Below, in pieces: positions 28,096 to 36,882 of a stretch of DNA of 64,000 nucleotides. The notes beneath the pieces were generated by a model. It saw only the letters and a program-made list of their open reading frames with translations, was not told the DNA's origin and did not search any database. Origin of the DNA: Pseudoalteromonas sp. P1-25 (lineage in GTDB: Bacteria > Pseudomonadota > Gammaproteobacteria > Enterobacterales > Alteromonadaceae); assembly GCF_001401805.1 (NCBI RefSeq), contig NZ_LKDW01000011.1, forward strand, positions 62,001 to 126,000, read 5' to 3'. Position 1 is the stretch's first letter, and each line of letters starts with the position of its first letter. A program made the position numbers and the translations under genes.

Positions 28096-30156
28096 TTATT
28101 TTGGCCAAGCTGTTAGCTGGCTCATGTCTTGCTCTGTGTGTTGAACCTCTGGGCCGAGCATGAGCGTATCGCCTTTACGAACAAATACGGCCATTTGTGT
28201 AAGCTCAAGTGTTTCTTCGTAATACTTACCGCCCTCGTAAGTTTGCCCATCAGGAAAGCTCAACCATTCCCCTTGCGGTAAGTAAAATTTAACTTTACCG
28301 TTTGGTACTACACATGGCACCACAAGGAGTTTTTCGCCGCACATAAATTGCTGATCAAAACGATGTGCCAATACCTCATCAGGAAATGCCAGTGCCATGG
28401 CACGCTGAATAGGCAGCCCTGTTTGCTGCGCTTGCTCTGCACACGCTTGTAAGTACGGAATTAACTGATAGCGTAATTTAAGCGCTGCAAATACGGCGTC
28501 ACTTGCTTGCTCGGTGTATGACCAGGGTTCGCGTGGGCCAATACCATGTAAACGCATGTGCGCGCTAAATACCGACGCTTGCGCCCAGCGCACATAAAGC
28601 TCTGCATCGCGGGTGTCTTTGTAAAAACCGCCAATATCGGTTGCAAAAAATGGCCCGCCCGACATGCCCCACGCTAAGCTACCGCGAATGCTCGCCGCTA
28701 AACCTTGCCAATCGGCCTGTGGATCGCCGCCCCATTGTGCAGGGAATCGTTGGCTGCCAGTCCATGCAGAGCGGCTAAACAAAAATGGCCCTGTTTTACA
28801 GTATTTTTCGGCGGCTTCATAAACGCAGCGGTTGTATAACATGCTGTATACGTTGTGTAATCTTATACCGCTGTCGCCACTGTGCGATACCATGTTTTCA
28901 TCTTCTAGCTGTTCGCCAAAGTCTGCTTTTATCATATCTACGCCAAGCTCAAACAGTGGCTTGTGCGATTCGAGCCAGTATTCGTAAGCATCGGGATGAG
29001 TAAAATCTAAAATACCCGACTCTGGTAATGGCGTAAGTACTTCACCAAAGGGGCTTAAATCCCACTCGTATTGGTACGCTTTACCTGTGCGTTTATCTTT
29101 TATTAGCCAACCGTTTTCGGCCGCTTTAGCAAATAATGGGTTGTTTACCGAGATCATCGGGTATTCCCATACACAAATTTTAAAATCCATGGCTTTTAGT
29201 TCATCAAGTACAGGTTTTGGGTCGGCGTAACGTGTTGGGTCCCATTCAAAGGCAAAGCGGGTGTCGGTGTCTTGCCATGCGCGACCATCAAGGGTAATTA
29301 CATCGCACGGCATGTTTTTAGCGCGTACTTCGCGGGCTACACTTAATAACTCGTCGGCGTCTTTGTAATATGCTTTTGATAAAATAACACCAAAGCTCCA
29401 CTGTGGTGGCACCGGCGCAAAACCAGTTAGCTCGCAGTAGCGATTAATGCTTTGTGCAGGCGTTTGCTCTTGGTATAAAAATACATCTAATGCGTCGTCT
29501 TCTACTAAACACACATAAGCACGTTGCGACCAAAGTGCGTAACCTACGCCATGTGTAACGGGCGCTGGCGTGTGTACAAATAAATTCCAGCCCTCAGGGC
29601 TCCAAGCGTATGGCGTATTTTTATAAGATTTTTCGGCGTTTACGCCCAGTGCATCATGGTTGTATGAGCGAATAAGTTGGCCGCGTTTATCAAGCTTGCC
29701 CCACTTTTCACCAAGGCCGTATACGGCTTCGTCGTAGTTTAGCTCTAGGCTTAAAATCCAGCCGTTATTGGTTTTAGCCAGTGGTGGTAAACGATGCTGG
29801 CGCACAAAGTGGCCATCGGTTGCTGATTGCTGTACTAATTTGTCGTTTTTATAAAGCTTAAAGTAAAACGGGTCGCTGTAAAATTCTAAGCGGTAGTCAC
29901 CGGCTGTGGCTGCAAAGCCGTGGTCTAATGTATTAAGTGAAAGCGGTAAGTTAGAAGGGGTGGTGGTTAATATTTTAAACGTCTCGTCATGCGTGGAGCC
30001 TGCATTTAAACGTAAACCAAACTGGCTTATGGTAACGCTAACCTCGCCAAATTGGGTCGGTAAAACTAGCACATGGCCTTGTAGCTTAGGCTCTGCAATT
30101 AAGCGTGCTGGCTCTATAGCGTTCCAGTCTGGCTCACGTAATTCAAATGCATTCAT
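28096..30156 (-). CDS. GH31 family alpha-glycosidase
   Basis: A 686-residue glycoside hydrolase of family 31. D412 in KADFGEQ is the expected nucleophile and D478 in QWGGDPQAD the acid/base. There is no signal peptide, so it acts in the cytoplasm on an imported alpha-glycoside. The overall pattern (FEWDP, KICVWEYP, RSAWTGSQRFP, MRLHG) is closer to the YicI alpha-xylosidase branch than to the YihQ sulfoquinovosidase as I recall it. Context with a dioxygenase and two anion exporters suggests a sulfonated or sulfated glycoside. AAGGA precedes the ATG, and an operator-like palindrome lies 24 bp upstream. Confidence 0.88.
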   Translation of the reverse strand: MNAFELREPDWNAIEPARLIAEPKLQGHVLVLPTQFGEVSVTISQFGLRLNAGSTHDETFKILTTTPSNLPLSLNTLDHGFAATAGDYRLEFYSDPFYFKLYKNDKLVQQSATDGHFVRQHRLPPLAKTNNGWILSLELNYDEAVYGLGEKWGKLDKRGQLIRSYNHDALGVNAEKSYKNTPYAWSPEGWNLFVHTPAPVTHGVGYALWSQRAYVCLVEDDALDVFLYQEQTPAQSINRYCELTGFAPVPPQWSFGVILSKAYYKDADELLSVAREVRAKNMPCDVITLDGRAWQDTDTRFAFEWDPTRYADPKPVLDELKAMDFKICVWEYPMISVNNPLFAKAAENGWLIKDKRTGKAYQYEWDLSPFGEVLTPLPESGILDFTHPDAYEYWLESHKPLFELGVDMIKADFGEQLEDENMVSHSGDSGIRLHNVYSMLYNRCVYEAAEKYCKTGPFLFSRSAWTGSQRFPAQWGGDPQADWQGLAASIRGSLAWGMSGGPFFATDIGGFYKDTRDAELYVRWAQASVFSAHMRLHGIGPREPWSYTEQASDAVFAALKLRYQLIPYLQACAEQAQQTGLPIQRAMALAFPDEVLAHRFDQQFMCGEKLLVVPCVVPNGKVKFYLPQGEWLSFPDGQTYEGGKYYEETLELTQMAVFVRKGDTLMLGPEVQHTEQDMSQLTAWPK

Positions 30157-30179
30157 GGGAGTTCCTTAACCAATTATTA

Positions 30180-30193
30180 GTCTTGTATAAGAC
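30180..30193. promoter_or_regulatory. Operator-like palindrome before the GH31 gene
   Basis: GTCTTGTATAAGAC, a near-perfect inverted repeat just upstream of the glycosidase start and almost identical to the site at 32099. Confidence 0.75.
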
Positions 30194-30263
30194 ACAAGTT
30201 AAATAATTGTAATCCCCATGTCAACGTAAATAAATTCAAGTTAAGTTAATTTACGCCCTTGAT

Positions 30264-31031
30264 TTAAAATATACTCGGTGCCGATGTAGCCACCAGCGAA
30301 ACCCCACTTAAACCCAGCAAAGTAATTGCTATTATACGAATCCATTTTGCATCAACATAAGGCGTTAATTTACGGGCAAAGTGTGTAACTAAAAGCACAA
30401 GAGGTATGGCCGCAGCAATTAAAAACATAATATCGAGCTCGGGTAAGGTGCCAAATAGCGCAATACCTACACGTACTATGCCACCAATGGTAAATACCGC
30501 AAGTAATGTGCTGCGTATGGCCTCAATAGACCAACTTTGTTTATAGCACTGAAACACCAGCGGCGGCCCCGACGTTGAAAACAGCCCGCCTAGCAAACCA
30601 CTTACGCCGCCAGCAATTAAAAATGAGCCACGCCCGCTTTGCTTATTGGCTCTATCACGACCAATTAGCATTAAGCCACAGCATAATAAAATACTAATCC
30701 CTAAAATAAAGTTTAAAAACTGCGTTAAATGCGCCGACATATATTCAAGCAATATAAAACCTAACAGCATTAGCGGAATACCGGTATACAACATAAGTTT
30801 AAGCTCGGGCAGTTTTACTGCACTGCGGTTTTTTACCACCACAGTGGTTGAGTTAACCAAGCCTAATAAGCTGACTAAAAATGTAGTCGCGGTGAGCGGT
30901 AAAACATCTAGCAGCGTAAAGCTTGCAACCACCAACAACCCAAAGCCAAACCCGCTTAGCGTTTGCATTATGGTGGCTAGGCTTAGGCACAGCGCCATAA
31001 GCAAGATGAGTTCTAACGAAATACTGAGCAC
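30264..31031 (-). CDS. TauE/SafE family anion exporter
   Basis: A 255-residue inner-membrane protein with about seven or eight helices and the family block GGVSGLLGGLFSTSGPPLVFQCY. TauE/SafE proteins are predicted sulfite or sulfonate exporters. Here it lies upstream of the glycosidase on the same strand, and its product would fit removal of sulfite released by the dioxygenase. The export direction and the ion are inferred from the family. The operator-like palindrome sits between it and the glycosidase, so it may have a different promoter. Confidence 0.85.
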   Translation of the reverse strand: MLSISLELILLMALCLSLATIMQTLSGFGFGLLVVASFTLLDVLPLTATTFLVSLLGLVNSTTVVVKNRSAVKLPELKLMLYTGIPLMLLGFILLEYMSAHLTQFLNFILGISILLCCGLMLIGRDRANKQSGRGSFLIAGGVSGLLGGLFSTSGPPLVFQCYKQSWSIEAIRSTLLAVFTIGGIVRVGIALFGTLPELDIMFLIAAAIPLVLLVTHFARKLTPYVDAKWIRIIAITLLGLSGVSLVATSAPSIF

Positions 31032-31201
31032 TTTAAATATCCTAGATGTGCGCTATTGTAGTGTAACGATTTGTTTTTAGGCATAATGTAAAAACAAACT
31101 ACACGGCAATAGTTCACAATTAATTGAGCTTGCGCAAAGCTGCGCAAAAGTTTTCACCTATGATATAAATACAGGTGGATTAAATTTAATGGTAAATAAC
31201 A

Positions 31202-31951
31202 ATGAGTAACTCTATGTTTGATCACAAATTAAGTGGCCCAAGCTTGGCTTTTCAACCACTTTACTTACAAGTGGCTGATTATATTAAACAGCTCATTGTT
31301 GAAAGACGCTGGGTGCCTGGCGAAGTATTACCAAGCGAGTTTCGCCTTGCTGAAGAATTTAACGTAAGCCAAGGCACTGTTCGTAAAGCGCTTAATTTAT
31401 TAACCGACGATAAAATAGTTACTCGTCGCCAAGGTGTTGGTACGTTTGTATCTGAGCACACCGCGCAAGATGCCCTGTTTAGGTTTTTTCCACTGCAGGC
31501 TGACGGCAAAGGTGCCGACCTACCTAAAGCCGAGCTATTGTCGGTTGAACTTTGCCCTGCACCAAAAGATGTAATCGATGCCCTGCAACTTAATAAAAAA
31601 GACAAAGTTACTAAGCTTGTCCGCAGACGTATTCTCGATAACGAATTTTGCATGACCGAAACTATATACCTACCGCAAAGTTTCTTTCCTGATATACATC
31701 AAAGTAGTGATATTCCGCATACATTGTATCATTACTACCAAACCAAATTTAACCAAACCGTACATAAAACCCAAGACAGCATTAAAGCCGTTTTAGCAGA
31801 TGAAACCGACGCTAAACTACTCGCTATTAAAGCCGGTGACCCACTGTTGTTGGTATCGCGCATTACCGAATCAATCGAAGGTAAACGCATAGAATACCGT
31901 TTGAGCAAATGCCGTAGCGATCACTACCACTACCAAATTGAACTTGATTGA
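31202..31951 (+). CDS. GntR-family regulator, HutC/UTRA type
   Basis: A 249-residue repressor-type protein. Residues ~20-88 are a GntR winged helix (VPGEVLPSEFRLAEEFNVSQGTVRKAL, VTRRQGVGTFV) and residues ~105-245 a UTRA ligand-binding domain. It is divergent from the TauE/GH31/symporter/receptor side and upstream of the reductase/dioxygenase/exporter side. The locus palindromes have the inverted-repeat form bound by this family, so it probably responds to a sugar or sugar phosphate intermediate and controls both arms (inference). Confidence 0.88.
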   Translation: MSNSMFDHKLSGPSLAFQPLYLQVADYIKQLIVERRWVPGEVLPSEFRLAEEFNVSQGTVRKALNLLTDDKIVTRRQGVGTFVSEHTAQDALFRFFPLQADGKGADLPKAELLSVELCPAPKDVIDALQLNKKDKVTKLVRRRILDNEFCMTETIYLPQSFFPDIHQSSDIPHTLYHYYQTKFNQTVHKTQDSIKAVLADETDAKLLAIKAGDPLLLVSRITESIEGKRIEYRLSKCRSDHYHYQIELD

Positions 31952-31990
31952 TACTGTTCATATTAACGCGCACTTAGTAAATATTTTTTA

Positions 31991-32010
31991 AAGGCAGCAA
32001 ACGCTGCCTT
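31991..32010 (+). terminator. Rho-independent terminator after the GntR gene
   Basis: AAGGCAGC-AAAC-GCTGCCTT followed by Ts. Confidence 0.85.
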
Positions 32011-32098
32011 TTTGCTGCCTGTAGGTTTTTAGCCCCTTTCATTTATTCCTTACGCGTTAACATAGTGTTGACACTGTTAGATTCGTATAATAACTTAT

Positions 32099-32112
32099 GT
32101 CTTATACAAGAC
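32099..32112. promoter_or_regulatory. Operator-like palindrome before the aldo-keto reductase
   Basis: GTCTTATACAAGAC lies 34 bp before the reductase start and just after promoter-like elements (TTGACA at 32068 and AT-rich sequence after it), so a bound regulator would block transcription. Confidence 0.75.
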
Positions 32113-32146
32113 CAAAGTCATTATGCAATTTTAACAGGAATTCCCA

Positions 32147-33109
32147 ATGAGTTCATTAAATAACATCCCGCCAGTCGGGTTCGGTTTATGGAAAGTAGCA
32201 CAAGAAGATTGCGCGCAAACAGTGTACCAAGCTATTAAAGCAGGTTACCGTCATCTTGATTGCGCATCAGACTACGGCAACGAAGAACAAGTGGGCGATG
32301 GCATAGCCCAAGCAATAAAAGACGGCCTATGTACCCGCGAAGAATTATGGGTTACGTCAAAACTATGGAATACCTTTCATGCGCCAGAGCATGTAGAGCT
32401 TGCCATTGATAAAACCTTGAGCGATTTAAAGCTCGACTACCTCGACTTATACTTAATTCACTTTCCGATTGCGCAAACGTTTGTGCCAATCGAAACACGC
32501 TACCCGCCAGAATGGTTTGTAGACCCAGATGCACAAAATCCCCAAATGGAGCTGGCAAAAGTGCCACTGCATTTAACGTGGCAAGCAATGGAAGAGCAAG
32601 TACATAACAACAAAGCAAAACGCATTGGCGTGTGTAACTACTCAAGCGCACTTATTCACGATTTAATGACCTACGCCACAATTAAACCCGCGATGCTGCA
32701 AATTGAGTCGCACCCTTATTTAACCCAAGAGCGACTAGTAAGGCTTGCCAAACAGTATGATATTCCGGTTACGGCGTTTTCACCGCTGGGTGCGCTTTCG
32801 TACCTTGAGCTTGAAATGGCCGATCAAACTGAGTCGGTGCTTGAGCAAAGCGTTGTAAAAGCTGCGGCGCAAAACCATGGCAAAACCCCCGCACAAGTTG
32901 TGCTGCGCTGGGGCGTGCAACGTGGCACCGCCATTATTCCAAAAACCTCTAAGTTTGAGCGCATGAAAGAAAACCTCGCGCTGTTCGACTTTGAATTAAC
33001 CGAGCAAGAAATGGCGCAAATTTCTGCGCTTAATAGCAATCGCCGTTTTAACGACCCTGGGCACTTTTGTGAAGCTGCCTTTAACCGTTTTCACCCTATT
33101 TACGATTAG
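32147..33109 (+). CDS. Aldo-keto reductase
   Basis: A 320-residue NAD(P)H-dependent reductase with the full catalytic tetrad: D38 and Y43 (HLDCASDYGNE), K72 (VTSKLWN) and H105 (LIHFP). The C-terminal IIPKTSKFERMKENL loop binds the cofactor. Its closest type is the xylose/aldose reductase group. It starts a three-gene run with the dioxygenase and the YeiH-type exporter. In oxidative desulfonation of sulfoquinovose, a reductase turns 6-oxoglucose into glucose, and this gene would fit that step (inference). Confidence 0.88.
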   Translation: MSSLNNIPPVGFGLWKVAQEDCAQTVYQAIKAGYRHLDCASDYGNEEQVGDGIAQAIKDGLCTREELWVTSKLWNTFHAPEHVELAIDKTLSDLKLDYLDLYLIHFPIAQTFVPIETRYPPEWFVDPDAQNPQMELAKVPLHLTWQAMEEQVHNNKAKRIGVCNYSSALIHDLMTYATIKPAMLQIESHPYLTQERLVRLAKQYDIPVTAFSPLGALSYLELEMADQTESVLEQSVVKAAAQNHGKTPAQVVLRWGVQRGTAIIPKTSKFERMKENLALFDFELTEQEMAQISALNSNRRFNDPGHFCEAAFNRFHPIYD

Positions 33110-33118
33110 GATAATAAC

Positions 33119-34114
33119 ATGTCAGCTACCGAACTTAACTATGCCCAAGTGCCTACACAATTAACGTTTGATGACTCGGTTTTTCCGTGCATTGTGGTTA
33201 ATAACAATAACGCCAGCACCGTTGAAGAAGCGGTAGCTTTTATTCGCGCTCACAAAAGTGAGCTGGCTAAAAAACTTCGCAGCTCAGGCGCTGTATTGTT
33301 TAGAGGCTTTCCTATTAATAGCGCCGAGACGTTTGATACGTTTTCAGCAGGATTTGATTACGACAACTTTACGTACCAAGAGTCGCTATCCAATGCGGTA
33401 CGTATTAACTTTACTGAGCGTGTATTTACCGCTAATGAAGCCCCAAAAGATGTAGAAATTTACCTTCATCACGAAATGGCGCAAACACCTATTTCGCCTA
33501 GTAAGCTGTTCTTTTTTTGTAAATCGGCAGCTGAGGAAGGCGGCGCAACGCCACTTTGTCGCTCAGATAAATTATTTAGCGCATTAAAGCAATATGATAG
33601 CCAATTAGCCGATGACTTTGAGCAAAAAGGCTTAAAATACACCACTTATATGCCCGCAGCCGACGATGCTACATCGGGTCAAGGGCGCAGCTGGAAAAGC
33701 ACCCTAAGTGTTGAAACCAAAGAAGAAGCGCACAATAAACTTACTGAGCTAGGTTACGAGTGGGAATGGCTAGAAGATGGCTCCTTAAAAGCAATTACCC
33801 CTGTTTTACCCGCTGTACTTACCCTAGAAAACGGCGTCCAGGTTTTTTATAACCAATTAATAGCCGCTTACATGGGCTGGAAAGGCGTACGCGAAAATCC
33901 ATCGGTTGCTATTACCTTTGGCGATGGCAGCGCTATTCCTAAAGCGGGACTTGAGAAAATTGTTGAGCTATCAAAAGACTATACCTTCGATTTAGCCTGG
34001 CAAGATGGCGATGTAGCTTTAGTTGATAACGAAATGGCTATGCATGGCCGTCGCCCATTTACTGGCGAGCGTAAACGCCAAGTACTTGTAGCTCTGACTG
34101 CAGCTAACGCCTAA
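33119..34114 (+). CDS. TauD/TfdA-family Fe(II)/2-oxoglutarate dioxygenase
   Basis: A 331-residue enzyme of the TauD/clavaminate-synthase-like fold. The iron ligands appear to be H117 and E119 (LHHEMAQ) and H309 (AMHGRRPF), with an arginine about 11 residues on (RKR) for 2-oxoglutarate. The first motif is HxE instead of the HxD of E. coli TauD, as in the clavaminate synthase/SyrP branch. Family members oxidise a carbon next to a heteroatom; with a sulfonate this releases sulfite and an aldehyde. The start is 9 bp after the reductase stop, and the stop abuts the exporter start. Confidence 0.82.
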   Translation: MSATELNYAQVPTQLTFDDSVFPCIVVNNNNASTVEEAVAFIRAHKSELAKKLRSSGAVLFRGFPINSAETFDTFSAGFDYDNFTYQESLSNAVRINFTERVFTANEAPKDVEIYLHHEMAQTPISPSKLFFFCKSAAEEGGATPLCRSDKLFSALKQYDSQLADDFEQKGLKYTTYMPAADDATSGQGRSWKSTLSVETKEEAHNKLTELGYEWEWLEDGSLKAITPVLPAVLTLENGVQVFYNQLIAAYMGWKGVRENPSVAITFGDGSAIPKAGLEKIVELSKDYTFDLAWQDGDVALVDNEMAMHGRRPFTGERKRQVLVALTAANA

Positions 34115-35118
34115 TGCAAAGCTTAACCAATGCGCTAAAGGTAAAAATTTCCCCGTTATGGCAAGGCGCTAGTATTGCAGCGATGACTGGCCTTGCCGCT
34201 TTATTTTTAAGTGAACACTATGGCGCACCCGCTATGCTATTTGCCTTATTATTAGGCATGGCGGTGTCGTTTTTATATCAAAGTGATAGCCCGTGCGCTA
34301 AAGGCATAGACTTTACCGGCACCATGGTTTTACGCGTAGGTATTGTGTTACTGGGGACTCGCATTGCGTTAGGTGATTTAATTACACTGGGTTGGCAAAC
34401 CGCGTTAATGCTAGCTGGCGCTATATTTACCACCATTATTTTAGGGGTTGTACTTGCCCGAGTATTTGGTTTACAAAAGCGTTTTGGCGCACTTACCGGA
34501 GGGTCAGTCGCTATTTGTGGTGCATCGGCAGCACTGGCTATTTCATCTATTATGCCTAATAGCGAGCATAAAGAGCGCGATACGTTACTGACTGTAATTG
34601 GCGTAACGGCTATGTCGACCATAGCGATGATTTTATACCCGATTGTGGTTAACTACCTTGAGTTTGACGCCCACAACGCCGGCGTATTTTTAGGTGGCAC
34701 CATACACGATGTAGCCCAAGTAGTCGGTGCGGGGTATTCGGTATCGCCCGAGGCAGGCGATATAGCAACACTGACTAAACTAGTACGAGTAGCCATGCTG
34801 TTGCCTGTAGTACTTATTATGATGGTTGTGATTAACCGCTCAAACAAAAGTAACCATGGCGAGCTGCCAAAAGTACCGGGGTTTTTAATTGGCTTTGTAA
34901 TTTTAATGATTATAAACAGCACCTTTAACCTGCCGGCAATTGTGCTTGAAACCACCAATGAGCTTTCTCGATTCTTTTTAATTGCCGCCATCGCCGCCAT
35001 TGGTATGAAAACAAACCTAGGCAAACTCACCGAGGTAGGTTTAAAGCCAATAATAATGATTGTTGCCGAAACCATTTGGATAGCACTGTTAATACTTGGC
35101 TTTGTATTGTGTAGCTAA
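34114..35118 (+). CDS. YeiH-family (UPF0324) putative sulfate exporter
   Basis: A 334-residue inner-membrane protein with about ten helices and the family blocks GIVLLGTRIALGDL, TGGSVAICGASAALAIS and GGTIHDVAQVVGAG. The family is annotated as putative sulfate exporters, on weak experimental ground. Its start overlaps the dioxygenase stop (TAATG), so it is cotranslated with it. Together with the TauE/SafE gene, the locus has two candidate sulfur-oxyanion exporters. Confidence 0.85.
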   Translation: MQSLTNALKVKISPLWQGASIAAMTGLAALFLSEHYGAPAMLFALLLGMAVSFLYQSDSPCAKGIDFTGTMVLRVGIVLLGTRIALGDLITLGWQTALMLAGAIFTTIILGVVLARVFGLQKRFGALTGGSVAICGASAALAISSIMPNSEHKERDTLLTVIGVTAMSTIAMILYPIVVNYLEFDAHNAGVFLGGTIHDVAQVVGAGYSVSPEAGDIATLTKLVRVAMLLPVVLIMMVVINRSNKSNHGELPKVPGFLIGFVILMIINSTFNLPAIVLETTNELSRFFLIAAIAAIGMKTNLGKLTEVGLKPIIMIVAETIWIALLILGFVLCS

Positions 35119-35140
35119 AACCTTGAGTGTATTGAGTAGT

Positions 35141-35455
35141 TAGGGCGTGTTGATCTTTGCGGATTGAAATTTGTTCAATCTAGGGGTGATTAAATCGCGG
35201 CGCGAGATTTGTAACCTAGTGGGCTAAGTAAAAATCGAGTAAAGCTTCCGCGTCCTGCTCACGCCCCTTACCTACATCCATGTAGGCAACAAAGAGTTTA
35301 TCGCCCCTAGGCAGAACCCAAAGGGCAGCGCATGTTTGGCATTTATGCTGCGTTATCGCCTATTTATGTGAAATAACCACACTTCATAGGCTCTGCCTTG
35401 CCTAAAAACCAAACATACTGCTGCAAATTCAACCATCAAAGTTCAACACGCCCTA
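35141..35455 (+). mobile_element. MITE with TA flanks, copy 1
   Basis: A non-coding element with terminal inverted repeats GGGCGTGTTGA... / ...TCAACACGCCC, bordered by TA on both sides, as in MITEs moved by IS630/Tc1-mariner-type transposases. It is 311 bp between the TAs and carries a 47-bp segment (35240-35286) missing from copy 2. No transposase is encoded here. Confidence 0.85.
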
Positions 35456-35526
35456 AGCATTAAACCTTGAGCGTATTGAGTGGATTGCCTACAATAGCGC
35501 ATCACTTTTTAATAAAGATTAAAATC

Positions 35527-35772
35527 ATGACCGATTCAACAAAACCAGCATTACCTGATCAGCTTTCTATTAATCCTCGCAGCAAACACTACATAGAAGA
35601 AGTGTTTGAACACGAAATTGGCGTAAAGCTAAACGGTAAAGAGCGCTTTGATGTAGAAGAGTACTGCATTAGCGAAGGTTGGATTAAAATTGCCGCACCT
35701 AAAGCGCTAGACCGCCGCGGCCAACCTTTACTTATGAAAGTAAAAGGCACGGTAGAGGTATTTTATAAGTAA
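35527..35772 (+). CDS. DUF3297 family protein
   Basis: An 81-residue protein with the DUF3297 pattern: LPDQLSINPRSKHYIEEVFEHEIGVKLNGKER near the N-terminus and a KGTVEVFYK C-terminus. The frame can be opened to 35467 through a TTG, but the ATG at 35527 gives the usual family length. The family is small, cytoplasmic and of unknown function. It lies just downstream of the MITE and may depend on a promoter within the spacer. Confidence 0.8.
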   Translation: MTDSTKPALPDQLSINPRSKHYIEEVFEHEIGVKLNGKERFDVEEYCISEGWIKIAAPKALDRRGQPLLMKVKGTVEVFYK

Positions 35773-35790
35773 GGTTTAGCCTACTAAAAC

Positions 35791-35815
35791 AAGCGACTCT
35801 CCTGAGATGTCGCTT
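35791..35815 (+). terminator. Rho-independent terminator after the DUF3297 gene
   Basis: AAGCGAC / GTCGCTT arms followed by seven Ts. Confidence 0.8.
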
Positions 35816-35936
35816 TTTTTATACCTATTGAAAAGCATTGAGCTTTTTTCATGTGAATAATGATGAAGTTTCATTATGATTTTATAAAAAACATGGTTGA
35901 ATAGCGCCATATTGTACAGATACACAAAGGCTTGTT

Positions 35937-36839
35937 ATGAATAAACTCACTATTTTAGATGGCGGCATGGGACGCGAACTTAAGCGCATGGGTGCGCCGT
36001 TCACACAGCCACTATGGAGTGCGCAAGCATTAATAGAAGCTCCGCACTTTGTAACGCAGGCTCACCAAGGTTTTATAGAGGCCGGCGCTGAAATAATTAC
36101 CGCAAATAGCTACGCCTGTGTACCCTTTCATTTAGGTGAAGCGCTATATCAAGCTCAAGGCGCAGCTATTGCACAGCAAGCGGCGGTTATCGCAAAAGAA
36201 GTTGCTCAAAACGCTAAACAAAATATATTAGTAGCGGGTTCATTACCCCCCGCTTTTGGCTCTTACCGCCCTGAACTATTTGAAAGTAAGCGCGCATTTA
36301 CTATTTTAGATACGCTATACAAGGCGCAAGACGAGCACGTAGATTTATGGATTGGCGAAACCATATCGAGCATTGAAGAAGCGCACGTTATGGCAAGCGT
36401 ACTTAAAGGCTCAAACAAACCATGTTATTACGCATTTACCTTAAATGATGTGGTGAGTGAGCAAGCTAAACTTCGATCTGGTGAGCTTGTAAGTGACGCA
36501 GTAGCGGCTTTGCTTGAACAAAATGTTGCGGGTATTTTCTTTAATTGCTCAATTCCTGAGGTTATAGAGCAAGCCTTTAGTGATACTAACGCAGTATTAG
36601 CCAAGCAAAATAAAAGCGTTGTTTTAGGCGCATTTGCTAATGGCTTTACACCTATCGCGCATGATTACAAAGCCAACGAAGGCTCACAAGCGTACCGCGA
36701 TATTTCACCTTTAGAGTACCTAGATTTTGCAAAAACGTGGTACAGCCAAGGCGCAAGCATTATTGGTGGCTGCTGTGGCATAGGCCCAGAATTTATTGAA
36801 GTACTGGCAAACTGGAAACAACAACTTAAAAGCGCTTAA
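35937..36839 (+). CDS. Homocysteine S-methyltransferase family protein
   Basis: A 300-residue zinc-dependent methyltransferase of the MmuM/BHMT type. The start has the ILDGGMGRELKR motif, and the zinc ligands are the cysteine in FFNCS and the paired cysteines in IIGGCCGIG near the C-terminus. It would move a methyl group from S-methylmethionine or a betaine-like donor to homocysteine, making methionine in the cytoplasm. The methyl donor cannot be told from sequence. It stands alone, with no permease beside it. Confidence 0.85.
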   Translation: MNKLTILDGGMGRELKRMGAPFTQPLWSAQALIEAPHFVTQAHQGFIEAGAEIITANSYACVPFHLGEALYQAQGAAIAQQAAVIAKEVAQNAKQNILVAGSLPPAFGSYRPELFESKRAFTILDTLYKAQDEHVDLWIGETISSIEEAHVMASVLKGSNKPCYYAFTLNDVVSEQAKLRSGELVSDAVAALLEQNVAGIFFNCSIPEVIEQAFSDTNAVLAKQNKSVVLGAFANGFTPIAHDYKANEGSQAYRDISPLEYLDFAKTWYSQGASIIGGCCGIGPEFIEVLANWKQQLKSA

Positions 36840-36882
36840 GCTTTAGTGTTTTTATAAATATTTAAATATTAGGGCTTATTTG

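Noticed and set aside
28096-35118. Sulfatase-based (hydrolytic) pathway for a sulfated sugar
   Set aside because: No sulfatase gene with the C/S-x-P-x-R motif or maturase is in the locus; only an oxidative route is supported by the genes present.
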